Source: Paraburkholderia sabiae
Lineage (GTDB): Bacteria; Pseudomonadota; Gammaproteobacteria; Burkholderiales; Burkholderiaceae
Reading direction: 5' to 3'
Assembly: GCF_030412785.1 (NCBI RefSeq)
Contig: NZ_CP125295.1
Location: 5,890,001-5,954,000 of the forward strand
Length of the DNA: 64,000 nucleotides
Shown here: piece by piece, positions 46,232 through 54,010 of the stretch
Layout: every line of letters begins with the position of its first letter
How positions within the stretch are numbered: position 1 is the stretch's first letter
The notes under the pieces: generated by a model
What the model was told of the DNA's origin: nothing
What the model saw: only the letters and a program-made list of their open reading frames with translations
Databases searched by the model: none
Position numbers and translations under genes: made by a program

Positions 46232-47458
46232 ATGCAAACCAACCTCGCCGACTTCATCCGCAACACACCCGACGGTGAAGAAGCCGACGCCATCCTGCGC
46301 AAATGCGTGCATTGCGGGTTCTGCACGGCCACCTGCCCGACCTATCAACTGCTCGGCGACGAACTCGACGGTCCACGCGGACGCATCTATCTGATCAAGC
46401 AGATGGTGGAAGGCACGCCCGTCACGCGCAGCACGCAGCTGCATCTGGATCGTTGCCTGACGTGCCGCAATTGCGAATCCACCTGCCCTTCCGGCGTTCA
46501 GTACGGCAAGCTCGTTGAAATTGGCCGCAAGCTCACCGAAGAGAAAGTGCCGCGTCCGTTCGGCCAGCGCCTGATGCGCCGCGTCCTCGCGAGCTTCGTA
46601 CCCAACAGCACGCTGTTCACGCCCGCGATGCGCCTCGGCCAGCACTTTCGCCCGCTGCTGCCGAAGAAGCTGCGCGACAAGGTTCCACAGCGCCAGCGTC
46701 AGCTCGAATGGCCGACGGCCACGCATCCGCGCAAAATGCTGATGCTCGCGGGTTGCGTGCAGCCTGCGATGATGCCGAACGTCAACATCGCGACAGCGCG
46801 TGTGCTCGACGCGCTCGGCATTCAGACCGTGATTGCGCCAGAAGCGGGTTGCTGCGGTGCGATCCGTCTGCATCTCGGCTACAACGACGAAGCGCTCGAC
46901 GACGTGCGTCAGAACATCGACGCCTGGTGGCCGCACGTCGAACAGGGCGCGGAAGCGATCGTGATGAACGCGTCCGGCTGCGGTGCGACCGTCAAGGAAT
47001 ACGCGCACCTGATGCGCAACGACCCTGTGTACGCGGAAAAAGCAAAACGCATTGTTGAACTGACGCGCGATATCAGCGAAATCCTGCCGGACTTCGAAGA
47101 AGCGTTGACACCGCTCACGCGACGCCGCGCGATTCATACGGTTGCGTATCACCCGCCCTGCACGCTGCAGCATGGCCAGCAGATTCGCGGCAAGGTCGAG
47201 CATCTGCTGACGGCGCTGGGCATCGAAGTCAGGCTTCCCGCCGACAGCCATCTGTGCTGCGGCTCGGCCGGCACCTATTCGCTCACGCAGCCCGCGCTGT
47301 CGTACGCATTGCGCAACCAGAAGCTGGAAAAACTGAAGGCACAGGAGCCGCAGATCGTCGTGTCCGCGAATGTGGGTTGTATCGCGCATCTGCAAAGCGG
47401 CACCTCCACGCCTGTCGTGCATTGGGTCGAACTCGTCGAGCACATGCTCGCGTCCTGA
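46232..47458 (+). CDS. glcF: Glycolate oxidase iron-sulfur subunit GlcF
   Basis: Electron-transfer subunit of glycolate oxidase. The 408 residues have two N-terminal 4Fe-4S ferredoxin motifs (CVHCGFCTATCPTYQ near 25 and CLTCRNCESTCPSGVQ near 75). Two CCG domains in the C-terminal half include AGCVQPAMMPN, EAGCCGAIRLH, YHPPCTLQHGQ and HLCCGSAGTYSL. It is the last gene of the glc run. Confidence 0.95.
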   Translation: MQTNLADFIRNTPDGEEADAILRKCVHCGFCTATCPTYQLLGDELDGPRGRIYLIKQMVEGTPVTRSTQLHLDRCLTCRNCESTCPSGVQYGKLVEIGRKLTEEKVPRPFGQRLMRRVLASFVPNSTLFTPAMRLGQHFRPLLPKKLRDKVPQRQRQLEWPTATHPRKMLMLAGCVQPAMMPNVNIATARVLDALGIQTVIAPEAGCCGAIRLHLGYNDEALDDVRQNIDAWWPHVEQGAEAIVMNASGCGATVKEYAHLMRNDPVYAEKAKRIVELTRDISEILPDFEEALTPLTRRRAIHTVAYHPPCTLQHGQQIRGKVEHLLTALGIEVRLPADSHLCCGSAGTYSLTQPALSYALRNQKLEKLKAQEPQIVVSANVGCIAHLQSGTSTPVVHWVELVEHMLAS

Positions 47459-47492
47459 ACGACAGCATCGCCTGGCGGGTAGTTCGTCCACA

Positions 47493-47540
47493 ACCTGGCC
47501 GTTCGGCCAGGTCGTGGCATGCGGTCGGCGTCCGTATAAT
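47493..47540 (+). promoter_or_regulatory. Probable yggS promoter with palindromic operator
   Basis: A perfect TATAAT (47535-47540) lies 35 bp before the yggS ATG; no good -35 is present. Just upstream is a 20-nt stem-loop-like palindrome (47493-47512) whose core TGGCCGTTCGGCCA ends 25 bp before the -10. This mirrors the arrangement in front of hemH. Confidence 0.5.
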
Positions 47541-47575
47541 TCAAATCGTCGCCCCTCGCCCCGGTACCCCGCTTC

Positions 47576-48274
47576 ATGCCCGACCTCGCTCACAATCTCG
47601 ACGCAGTGCATCAGCGCATCGCCCTCGCCGCGCAGGTCGCGGGCCGCGATCCTCGCTCCATTGCGCTTCTCGCCGTCTCGAAGACGTTCCCCGCCGAAGA
47701 CGTTCGCGCCGCGCATGCCGCCGGCCAGCGCGCGTTCGGCGAAAACTACGTGCAGGAAGCGTTGACGAAAATCGGCGCGCTGTCCGATCTGCGCGCCTCG
47801 CTCGACTGGCATTTCATCGGGCCGCTGCAATCGAACAAGACGCGTCCCGTCGCTGAAAACTTCGACTGGGTGCATTCCGTCGACCGGCTGAAAATCGCGC
47901 AGCGTTTGTCGGAGCAGCGTCCGGATACGCTGCCCGCGCTCAATGTGTGCCTGCAGGTCAACATCAGCGGCGAAGCGTCGAAAAGCGGCATCACGCCAGA
48001 CGAAGCCGTCGACGTCGCGCGCCAGATCGCCGCGCTGCCCAGGCTGCGTCTGCGCGGCCTGATGGCGATTCCCGAACCCGAAGGCGGCGTCGAACAGCAG
48101 CGCGTGCCGCATCGCGCGCTGCGCGAACTGTTCGACAAACTGCGCGCTGAAGGACTCGAACTCGACACGCTGTCGATGGGCATGTCGGGCGATCTCGAAG
48201 CGGCCGTGCTCGAAGGCGCGACGATCGTGCGCGTCGGCACCGCAATCTTCGGCGCCCGCGATTACTCTCACTGA
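47576..48274 (+). CDS. yggS: PLP homeostasis protein YggS (PLPBP)
   Basis: Single-domain PLP-binding protein that manages PLP and amino/keto-acid balance; no catalytic activity is known. The 232 residues carry the PLP lysine in IALLAVSKTFPAEDVRAAH near 36, FGENYVQEALTKI near 57, WHFIGPLQSNKTRPVAENFDWVHSVDRL near 80, and LSMGMSGDLEAAVLEGATIVRVGTAIFG at the end. It is paired with proC 14 bp downstream, a conserved arrangement. Confidence 0.95.
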   Translation: MPDLAHNLDAVHQRIALAAQVAGRDPRSIALLAVSKTFPAEDVRAAHAAGQRAFGENYVQEALTKIGALSDLRASLDWHFIGPLQSNKTRPVAENFDWVHSVDRLKIAQRLSEQRPDTLPALNVCLQVNISGEASKSGITPDEAVDVARQIAALPRLRLRGLMAIPEPEGGVEQQRVPHRALRELFDKLRAEGLELDTLSMGMSGDLEAAVLEGATIVRVGTAIFGARDYSH

Positions 48275-48288
48275 ACTTCCCGAACATC

Positions 48289-49104
48289 ATGAAAATTGCC
48301 TTCATCGGCGGCGGCAACATGGCCGCCGCGCTCATCGGCGGAATGATCAAGCGCGGCGTTGCGCCGTCGGACATCCTCGCCATCGATCCCAACGAAGACG
48401 TGCGCAAGCGCAACGAGCAGCAGTTCGGCGTCGGTACGGGCGCTGCGGCGGACGCGTCGCTGAAATCGTTCGATGCCGTCGTGCTCGCCGTCAAGCCGCA
48501 GATCGTGAAGGACGTCGCGGCTACCCTCGCGCCGCATCTGTCGGCTTCGCAGCTCGTCATCAGTATCGTCGCGGGCATTCGCAGCGCGGACCTCACGCGC
48601 TGGCTCGGCGGCCATGCGCGCCTCGTGCGCACGATGCCGAACACGCCGGCGCTGATCGGCATGGGCGTGACGGGTCTGGTTGCAACGGAAGGTGTCGACG
48701 AAGCGGGACGCGAACTGGCCTCGCAGGTGCTCGGCGCGGTCGGACAAACGGTGTGGTTCGACGACGAAGCGAAGATCGATGCCGTCACCGCAATCTCGGG
48801 CAGCGGCCCGGCCTACGTGTTCTACTTCATTGAGGCGATGCAGGAAGCAGCGCGGCAACTCGGCATGGACGAAGAGCAAGGTCGCGCGCTGGCTGTCGCA
48901 ACGTTCACGGGCGCAGCGCAACTCGCCGCGCAATCGGGCGAGCCGGCAAGTGTGTTGCGTGAACGCGTGACGTCGAAGGGCGGCACGACGGCGGCGGCGC
49001 TCGCATCGTTCGACGCGCAAGGCGTGAAGGACGCGATCGTCCGAGGCGCGCTGGCCGCGGATGCGCGTGCGCGTGAAATGGGAGAGGAATTCGGCAAGCA
49101 GTGA
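48289..49104 (+). CDS. proC: Pyrroline-5-carboxylate reductase ProC
   Basis: Last step of proline synthesis: NADPH-dependent reduction of P5C. The 271 residues begin with the Rossmann motif KIAFIGGGNMAAALIGGMIKRG. They contain VVLAVKPQIVKDVAA near 65, VRTMPNTPALIGMGVTGL near 110, SGSGPAYVFYFIEAMQEAA near 165-183, and the C-terminal signature LRERVTSKGGTTAAALASFDAQGVKDAI. It is probably co-transcribed with yggS. Confidence 0.97.
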   Translation: MKIAFIGGGNMAAALIGGMIKRGVAPSDILAIDPNEDVRKRNEQQFGVGTGAAADASLKSFDAVVLAVKPQIVKDVAATLAPHLSASQLVISIVAGIRSADLTRWLGGHARLVRTMPNTPALIGMGVTGLVATEGVDEAGRELASQVLGAVGQTVWFDDEAKIDAVTAISGSGPAYVFYFIEAMQEAARQLGMDEEQGRALAVATFTGAAQLAAQSGEPASVLRERVTSKGGTTAAALASFDAQGVKDAIVRGALAADARAREMGEEFGKQ

Positions 49105-49130
49105 TATCGCTTGCTGGAACTGAAGTGCAT

Positions 49131-49170
49131 CGGCGAATGAAGCGTGGGATCTCCGCGCTTCATCTCGCCG
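49131..49170. terminator. Hairpin between convergent proC and ubiA
   Basis: A 14-bp stem with one bulge (CGGCGA plus ATGAAGCG pairing with CGCTTCAT plus TCGCCG) lies between the two stop codons. There is no T-run, so it may protect 3' ends rather than terminate. Confidence 0.5.
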
Positions 49171-49182
49171 AAAGATGAAGAA

Positions 49183-50046
49183 TCAGAACGCCTGCGCCGC
49201 GTAATGCGCGGCAATGCCCGCGAACAGCGCGCCGCCGAGCCAGTTGTTGTGCCGGAACGCCGCGAAGCAAGGCATGCGCTCGCGTCCCTTGATCAGCGTG
49301 TAGTGGTAGATCGCGCAACCCACGGCGGCGGCCAGCCCGATCCAGTACAGCACGCCGAAGCCCAACGCGACGCCGATGCCGACATAGATGCCGAGCGTCG
49401 CCGCGTAGCACAGCATGATCGCGAGCACGTCGAAGCGGCCGAACGTCAACGCGGACGTACGAATACCGATCTTGATGTCGTCGTCGCGATCGACCATCGC
49501 GTATTCGGTGTCGTAGGCGACCGACCAGAACACGTTCGCAATCAGCATCACCCACGCGAGCAGCGGCACCTGATTCTGCACAGCGGCAAACGCCATCGGA
49601 ATGCCGAAACCGAACGCGATGCCCAGATACGCCTGCGGAATCGCAAAGAAGCGCTTCGTGAACGGATAAGTGCCCGCGACGAACAGCGCCGCCACCGACA
49701 ACTCCTTCGTCAGCGCATTGAGCGGCAGAATCAGCAGGAACGCGATCAGCGAGAGCCCCGCTGCCAGCGCGACGGCTTCCCATGCCTTGATCTTGCCCGA
49801 CGTGATCGGACGGTTTTCGGTGCGCTTCACGAAGCGGTCGAAATCGCGGTCTGCGTAGTCGTTGATCGCGCAGCCGGCCGAGCGCATCAGGATCGTGCCG
49901 ATCGTGAAGATCACCAGCAGCGACAGCGACGGATGGCCATCGGAGGCAATCCACAACGCGTTGAGCGTCGGCCATAGCAGCAGCAGGCTGCCGATTGGCT
50001 TGTCCATGCGGACAAGGCGCAGATAGAGCGGAAGTCGGGCGAACAT
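49183..50046 (-). CDS. ubiA: 4-hydroxybenzoate octaprenyltransferase UbiA
   Basis: Integral membrane prenyltransferase attaching the polyprenyl tail to 4-hydroxybenzoate in ubiquinone synthesis. The 287 residues have eight or nine hydrophobic helices and both Asp-rich motifs: [23 protein letters not shown] near 63-85, and [23 protein letters not shown] near 180-202. [21 protein letters not shown] at the N-terminus is typical. ubiC is not adjacent. Confidence 0.96.
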   Translation of the reverse strand: MFARLPLYLRLVRMDKPIGSLLLLWPTLNALWIASDGHPSLSLLVIFTIGTILMRSAGCAINDYADRDFDRFVKRTENRPITSGKIKAWEAVALAAGLSLIAFLLILPLNALTKELSVAALFVAGTYPFTKRFFAIPQAYLGIAFGFGIPMAFAAVQNQVPLLAWVMLIANVFWSVAYDTEYAMVDRDDDIKIGIRTSALTFGRFDVLAIMLCYAATLGIYVGIGVALGFGVLYWIGLAAAVGCAIYHYTLIKGRERMPCFAAFRHNNWLGGALFAGIAAHYAAQAF

Positions 50047-50127
50047 GGCGGTGCGCAGAGATTCGATCCCGCTATTTTAGAGCAGCGCGCGTGACAGCCC
50101 TCTTCTGACGCGCAGACAAGTGCAGAC

Positions 50128-50169
50128 AAAAAGCATTAAAGCCCGGCAGGTTGTCACCCGCCGGGCTTT
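50128..50169 (-). terminator. Intrinsic terminator of dps
   Basis: On the minus strand, AAAGCCCGGC (from 50169) pairs with GCCGGGCTTT (to 50138), and a T-rich tail (AATGCTTTTT) follows. It ends the dps transcript before ubiA. Confidence 0.85.
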
Positions 50170-50201
50170 CAGTTCAGCAACGCCAACGTAAATGCGAGCG
50201 C

Positions 50202-50678
50202 TTACGCCAGCATCCACGCGTTCTTTTCGTGCGTCTGCATACGTTGCGTCAGCAGGTCGGCCGTCGGCTCGTCATGGGCCGCGTCCGTCACCGGGAAGAT
50301 CGCGCGCGCGGTGCGCACCACGGATTCCTGGCCTTCCACCAGCTGGCGGATCATGTCTTCAGCGGCGGGCACGCCTTCCGCTTCGGCGATCGACGACAGC
50401 TTTGCGAATTCCTTGTAGCTGCCAGGCGCAGCGACGCCCAGTGCACGAATGCGTTCGGCGATCAGATCGACGGCCGTCGCCAGTTCCGTGTACTGCGTCT
50501 CGAACATCAGATGCAGCGTGTTGAACATCGGACCCGTGACGTTCCAGTGGAAGTTATGGGTCTTCAGATAAAGCGTGTACGTGTCGGCGAGAAGACGCGA
50601 AAGACCTTCTGCGATCTTCTTGCGATCCTTGTCGCTGATACCAATATTGACGTGCGGTACGGCTTCTTTCTTGGCCAT
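50202..50678 (-). CDS. dps: Dps-family ferritin-like DNA-protecting protein
   Basis: Dodecameric mini-ferritin that oxidises Fe2+ with H2O2 and shields DNA. The start is ATG 50678 after AAGGAG, 158 residues. The ferroxidase ligands are in [37 protein letters not shown] (His, His, Asp/Glu pattern, residues ~40-76), the Dps signature. The N-terminus is short with two Lys (AKKEA). It lies beside catalase and oxyR, fitting an oxidative-stress role, though it has its own terminator. Confidence 0.93.
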   Translation of the reverse strand: MAKKEAVPHVNIGISDKDRKKIAEGLSRLLADTYTLYLKTHNFHWNVTGPMFNTLHLMFETQYTELATAVDLIAERIRALGVAAPGSYKEFAKLSSIAEAEGVPAAEDMIRQLVEGQESVVRTARAIFPVTDAAHDEPTADLLTQRMQTHEKNAWMLA

Positions 50679-50850
50679 GACGACTCCTTTTAAGAGTGAT
50701 TCGAACCGGTCTGCTTGCCCGGAACTGCGCGTGTGCAATCGTTCAACGCTCGAACGCCCGCCAGTTTAGCCTGGAACGCGCGCACGTTCGCGCGACCCTA
50801 CGCCTCGCTTCCGCAGCCCGCAAACCACGCATGGCCATGTGTGCGCTTCG

Positions 50851-51036
50851 TCATCCGCCGATGGCGTGCACCAGCGTTGCGACGATCGCCACATAGCCAC
50901 TGCCGAGAATCGCGAACCCCACGAGCTTCTGGAAAAGCATCGGAGTGCGCACCTGTTGCGCCACGCTGCGCGCGTTGCCTGCATTGCTTGCGTTGCTTGC
51001 GTGGTAACCCACTGCGTTCATCACCATCTGAACCAT
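50851..51036 (-). CDS. Small single-pass membrane protein next to catalase
   Basis: Unrecognised 61-residue protein. The start ATG 51036 is preceded by AAGGAGA at ideal spacing. The N-terminal half is polar with an Asn/Ala/Ser repeat (HASNASNAGNA), and the C-terminal half is one hydrophobic helix (LVGFAILGSGYVAIVATLVHAI). It is 63 bp downstream of the catalase gene on the same strand, so probably in its transcript. A role near the membrane during peroxide stress is inference only. Confidence 0.65.
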   Translation of the reverse strand: MVQMVMNAVGYHASNASNAGNARSVAQQVRTPMLFQKLVGFAILGSGYVAIVATLVHAIGG

Positions 51037-51099
51037 GATCTTTCTCCTTCGATGTCGGCGGCGCGCATGATGTCGCGCCGCCTCCCGTCATTCGATCCG

Positions 51100-52548
51100 T
51101 TACTTCGCCTTCGCAAGCGCCTCGATGGCTGCGAGCACCCCGTCTGCGTAGGCCGGATCGATCTTGCGGAAGTGCTCGACCTGACGCGCGACGATATCGG
51201 CGGGCACGCCGTCGATCGCCCGCGCGATGTTCCCGAACAGACGCTCGCGCTGCGCGCTGTCGAAGAGACGGAACAACGCGGCCGGCTGGCTGTAGTAGTC
51301 GTCGTCTTCGCGATGGTTGTAGTGATCGACGTTGCCTGCCGCGAGCGGCGGCTCGATCGCGTTACGATCCTGCGCGAAGTCGCCGAAACGGTTCGGTTCG
51401 TAGTTCACGTTGCCGCCCAGATTGCCATCGACGCGCATCCCACCATCGCGATGGAACGAGTGAGCGTTCGGCGCACGCGACGCGTTCACGGGAATCAGAT
51501 GGTGATTCACGCCGAGCCGATAGCGTTGCGTATCGCCGTACGAGAACAGACGCCCTTGCAACAGACGATCTGGCGAAAAGCCGATGCCCGGCACCACATT
51601 CGCCGGCGTGAACGCAGCCTGCTCGACGTCCGCGAAATAGTTCTGCGCATTGCGATTCAACTCGATCACGCCGACGTCGATCAGCGGATAGTCCTTGTGC
51701 GGCCACACTTTCGTGATGTCGAACGGGTTGTAGCGATACGCCGCTGCGTCCGCCTCCGGCATCACCTGGATCTGGAAGCGCCACTTCGGAAAGTTGCCGC
51801 CGTCGATTGACTGGACCAGATCGCGCTGCCCGCTTTCGCGATCGCGCGCCACGACTTGCGCCGCTTCTGCGTCGGTAAAGTTCTCGACGCCCTGCATCGA
51901 CTTGAAGTGGAATTTCACCCAGAAGCGCTCGCCATTCGCGTTGATGAACGAGTACGTGTGCGAGCCGAAACCATGCATCTGCCGGTAGTTCTTCGGAATG
52001 CCGCGATCGCTCATCACGATCGTCACCTGATGCAGCGACTCGGGATGACGCGAGAAGAAGTCCCACGCGTTCGTCGCGCTGCGCATGTTCGTGTACGGAT
52101 CGCGCTTTTGCGTGTGGATGAAATCGGGAAACTTCAACGGATCGCGGATGAAGAACACGGGCGTGTTATTGCCCACCACGTCCCAGTTACCCTCTTCCGT
52201 GTAGAACTTGATCGAAAAGCCACGCACGTCGCGCTCGGCATCGGCCGCGCCACGCTCACCTGCCACCGTCGAAAAGCGCATGAAGAGCGGCGTTTCCTTG
52301 CCGACTTCCGAGAACACCTTTGCCTTCGTGTAGCGCGAGATGTCGTGCGTCACCTTGAGCGTGCCGAACGCGCCCGAACCTTTCGCGTGAACGCGGCGCT
52401 CGGGGATCACTTCGCGATCGAAGTGCGCGAGCTTTTCGATCAGCCACACGTCCTGCAGCGCAACGGGGCCGCGCGGGCCGGCCGTGAGCGAATTCTGGTT
52501 GTCGGCGACGGGCGCGCCCGAGGCGGTGGTGAGATTGCGTTCGGTCAT
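51100..52548 (-). CDS. katA: Monofunctional haem catalase
   Basis: Dismutes hydrogen peroxide. The 482 residues fit the small-subunit clade 3 catalases. The distal His is in [13 protein letters not shown] near 53, the Asn in [17 protein letters not shown] near 127, and the proximal haem Tyr in [14 protein letters not shown] near 335. The NADPH-type region [15 protein letters not shown] precedes the Tyr. There is no signal peptide, so it is cytoplasmic. It is downstream of oxyR and of an unusual inverted repeat at 52824-52865, consistent with peroxide control. Symbol given by similarity to KatA; paralogue naming varies. Confidence 0.93.
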   Translation of the reverse strand: MTERNLTTASGAPVADNQNSLTAGPRGPVALQDVWLIEKLAHFDREVIPERRVHAKGSGAFGTLKVTHDISRYTKAKVFSEVGKETPLFMRFSTVAGERGAADAERDVRGFSIKFYTEEGNWDVVGNNTPVFFIRDPLKFPDFIHTQKRDPYTNMRSATNAWDFFSRHPESLHQVTIVMSDRGIPKNYRQMHGFGSHTYSFINANGERFWVKFHFKSMQGVENFTDAEAAQVVARDRESGQRDLVQSIDGGNFPKWRFQIQVMPEADAAAYRYNPFDITKVWPHKDYPLIDVGVIELNRNAQNYFADVEQAAFTPANVVPGIGFSPDRLLQGRLFSYGDTQRYRLGVNHHLIPVNASRAPNAHSFHRDGGMRVDGNLGGNVNYEPNRFGDFAQDRNAIEPPLAAGNVDHYNHREDDDYYSQPAALFRLFDSAQRERLFGNIARAIDGVPADIVARQVEHFRKIDPAYADGVLAAIEALAKAK

Positions 52549-52632
52549 AGTTGTTCTCCGGCGTGATATTTCAACAGCGGCTTCAAGAGCCTTCGTAGCG
52601 TGGGATGTATTCGGTGAGAAACGTGTGGCGCG

Positions 52633-52764
52633 TCAGGCAGACAGCGCGCGATCGACGAGTAGCGCGAACGCGACGGTCCTGAAGCTGGACGCGCTGCTGG
52701 CGGCAGGCGTCGGCTGAGACGATGAGGAAACTGACGGGAACAGCGAAGACGTGGATGGCTGCAT
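52633..52764 (-). CDS. Possible 43-residue small protein upstream of catalase
   Basis: Unrecognised. ATG 52764 is preceded by a strong GGAGGA. The product is Ser/Pro-rich at the N-terminus (STSSLFPSVSSSS) and ends in a short hydrophobic stretch (TVAFALLVDRALSA). It is 84 bp before catalase in the same direction and would be the first gene from the promoter next to the inverted repeat. It could be a small protein or a translated leader. Confidence 0.45.
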   Translation of the reverse strand: MQPSTSSLFPSVSSSSQPTPAASSASSFRTVAFALLVDRALSA

Positions 52765-52823
52765 GATTCCTCCGGTTTGTCGTGGTGGATCTCAGGGATC
52801 CATGGAGGAAATCTTATTAAAAG

Positions 52824-52865
52824 CTATCGAATATAGCGATTTGATTAATTTTATATATTCGATAG
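52824..52865 (-). promoter_or_regulatory. Perfect 12-bp inverted repeat upstream of the catalase genes
   Basis: CTATCGAATATA (52824-52835) is repeated in inverse at 52854-52865 with an AT-rich 18-bp spacer; the arms are 30 bp apart, about three helical turns. It lies between the oxyR 3' end and the catalase leader ORF, in a strikingly AT-rich patch. This fits an operator for a LysR-type tetramer such as OxyR, although the classic four-ATAG spacing is not matched. Confidence 0.5.
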
Positions 52866-52926
52866 GCGCCGCCTCATGCAGAAGGCGGCGAGCGGCGCAT
52901 CAGACGATGCGCCGCCGAAACAGCGT

Positions 52927-53886
52927 TCAGTTGACGGCTGCAGGCAGATCGAGCTTCTTCACACCTGGCAGATCGCAGGCGGCGATCGCATCGCAGATTG
53001 CATCGATGGCAGGCATCCGCGTGAAGCTCTTGCGCCAGGCCAGCACGACGCGGCGATCCGGCACGGGATCGTCGAACGGCACGTAGCTGAGCAGGCCGGA
53101 ATCGACGCCGCCCGCGTGCGGCTTCACTTCATGCACCGACATGCGCGGCAGCACGGTAATGCCGACGCCGCTCGCGACCATATGGCGGATCGTCTCCAGC
53201 GACGATCCTTCGAAGGTCTTCTGGATACCGTCCGCGTTCTGCGAGAAGCGCATCAACTCCGGACACACGCCGAGCACGTGATCGCGGAAGCAATGGCCGC
53301 TGCCGAGCAGCAGCATGGTTTCCTGCTTGAGATCGCCGGGATCGATCTTGTTGCGCGACTCCCACGCATGGCCGGACGGCAGCGCGACGACGAACGGCTC
53401 GTCGTACAGCGGACGAAGCATCAAACCCGTTTCCGGAAACGGCAGCGCCATGATCGCGACGTCGATTTCGCCCTGCTTCAGCAGTTCGATCAGCTTGAGC
53501 GTGTAGTTTTCCTGCAGCATCAGCGGCATCTGCGGAACGCGCTTGATCATCTGCTTGACGAGCGTGGGCAGCAGATACGGCCCGATCGTGTAGATCACGC
53601 CCAGGCGCAGCGGCCCGACGAGGGGATCCTTGCCTTGCTTGGCGATTTCCTTGATGGCGAGCGTCTGTTCGAGCACACGTTGCGCCTGGGTGACGATCTG
53701 CTCGCCAATCGGCGTGACGCTGACTTCGCTCGTGCCGCGCTCGAAAATCTGTACGTTCAGCTCGTCTTCGAGCTTTTTGATCGCGACCGACAACGTCGGC
53801 TGGCTCACGAAACACGCTTCTGCCGCGCGGCCAAAATGGCGCTCACGCGCTACCGCGACGATGTACTTCAGTTCTGTGAGGGTCAT
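52927..53886 (-). CDS. oxyR: Hydrogen peroxide-sensing regulator OxyR
   Basis: LysR-family regulator activated by disulfide formation. The start is ATG 53886 (MTLTELKYIVAVARERHFGRAAEACFVSQPTLS), 319 residues. The N-terminal helix-turn-helix is followed by the sensor domain with both redox cysteines in GSGHCFRDHVLGVC near 199-208, the positions known for E. coli OxyR. It is 124 bp downstream of recG on the same strand and upstream of the catalase group. Confidence 0.95.
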   Translation of the reverse strand: MTLTELKYIVAVARERHFGRAAEACFVSQPTLSVAIKKLEDELNVQIFERGTSEVSVTPIGEQIVTQAQRVLEQTLAIKEIAKQGKDPLVGPLRLGVIYTIGPYLLPTLVKQMIKRVPQMPLMLQENYTLKLIELLKQGEIDVAIMALPFPETGLMLRPLYDEPFVVALPSGHAWESRNKIDPGDLKQETMLLLGSGHCFRDHVLGVCPELMRFSQNADGIQKTFEGSSLETIRHMVASGVGITVLPRMSVHEVKPHAGGVDSGLLSYVPFDDPVPDRRVVLAWRKSFTRMPAIDAICDAIAACDLPGVKKLDLPAAVN

Positions 53887-54010
53887 TGGGGACCAATCAG
53901 GGCGATAGATTCGATAGGTTTCTGTTATACACCTATGGGGCCAATTCGCCAACCTTCCAGCCCGAATCAGGCATGCTGCGGTGCGAAAGCGTTTCCATCG
54001 GCAGGTTTCA

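Noticed and set aside
45626..48271. 881-codon minus-strand frame across glcE, glcF and yggS
   Set aside because: Arg/His/Ala-rich shadow; the three plus-strand genes have clear motifs and spacing.
52824..52865. Calling the inverted repeat a Fur box or a canonical OxyR site
   Set aside because: It does not match GATAATGATAATCATTATC, and the four ATAG half-sites with 10-bp spacing required for the classic OxyR consensus are not present.
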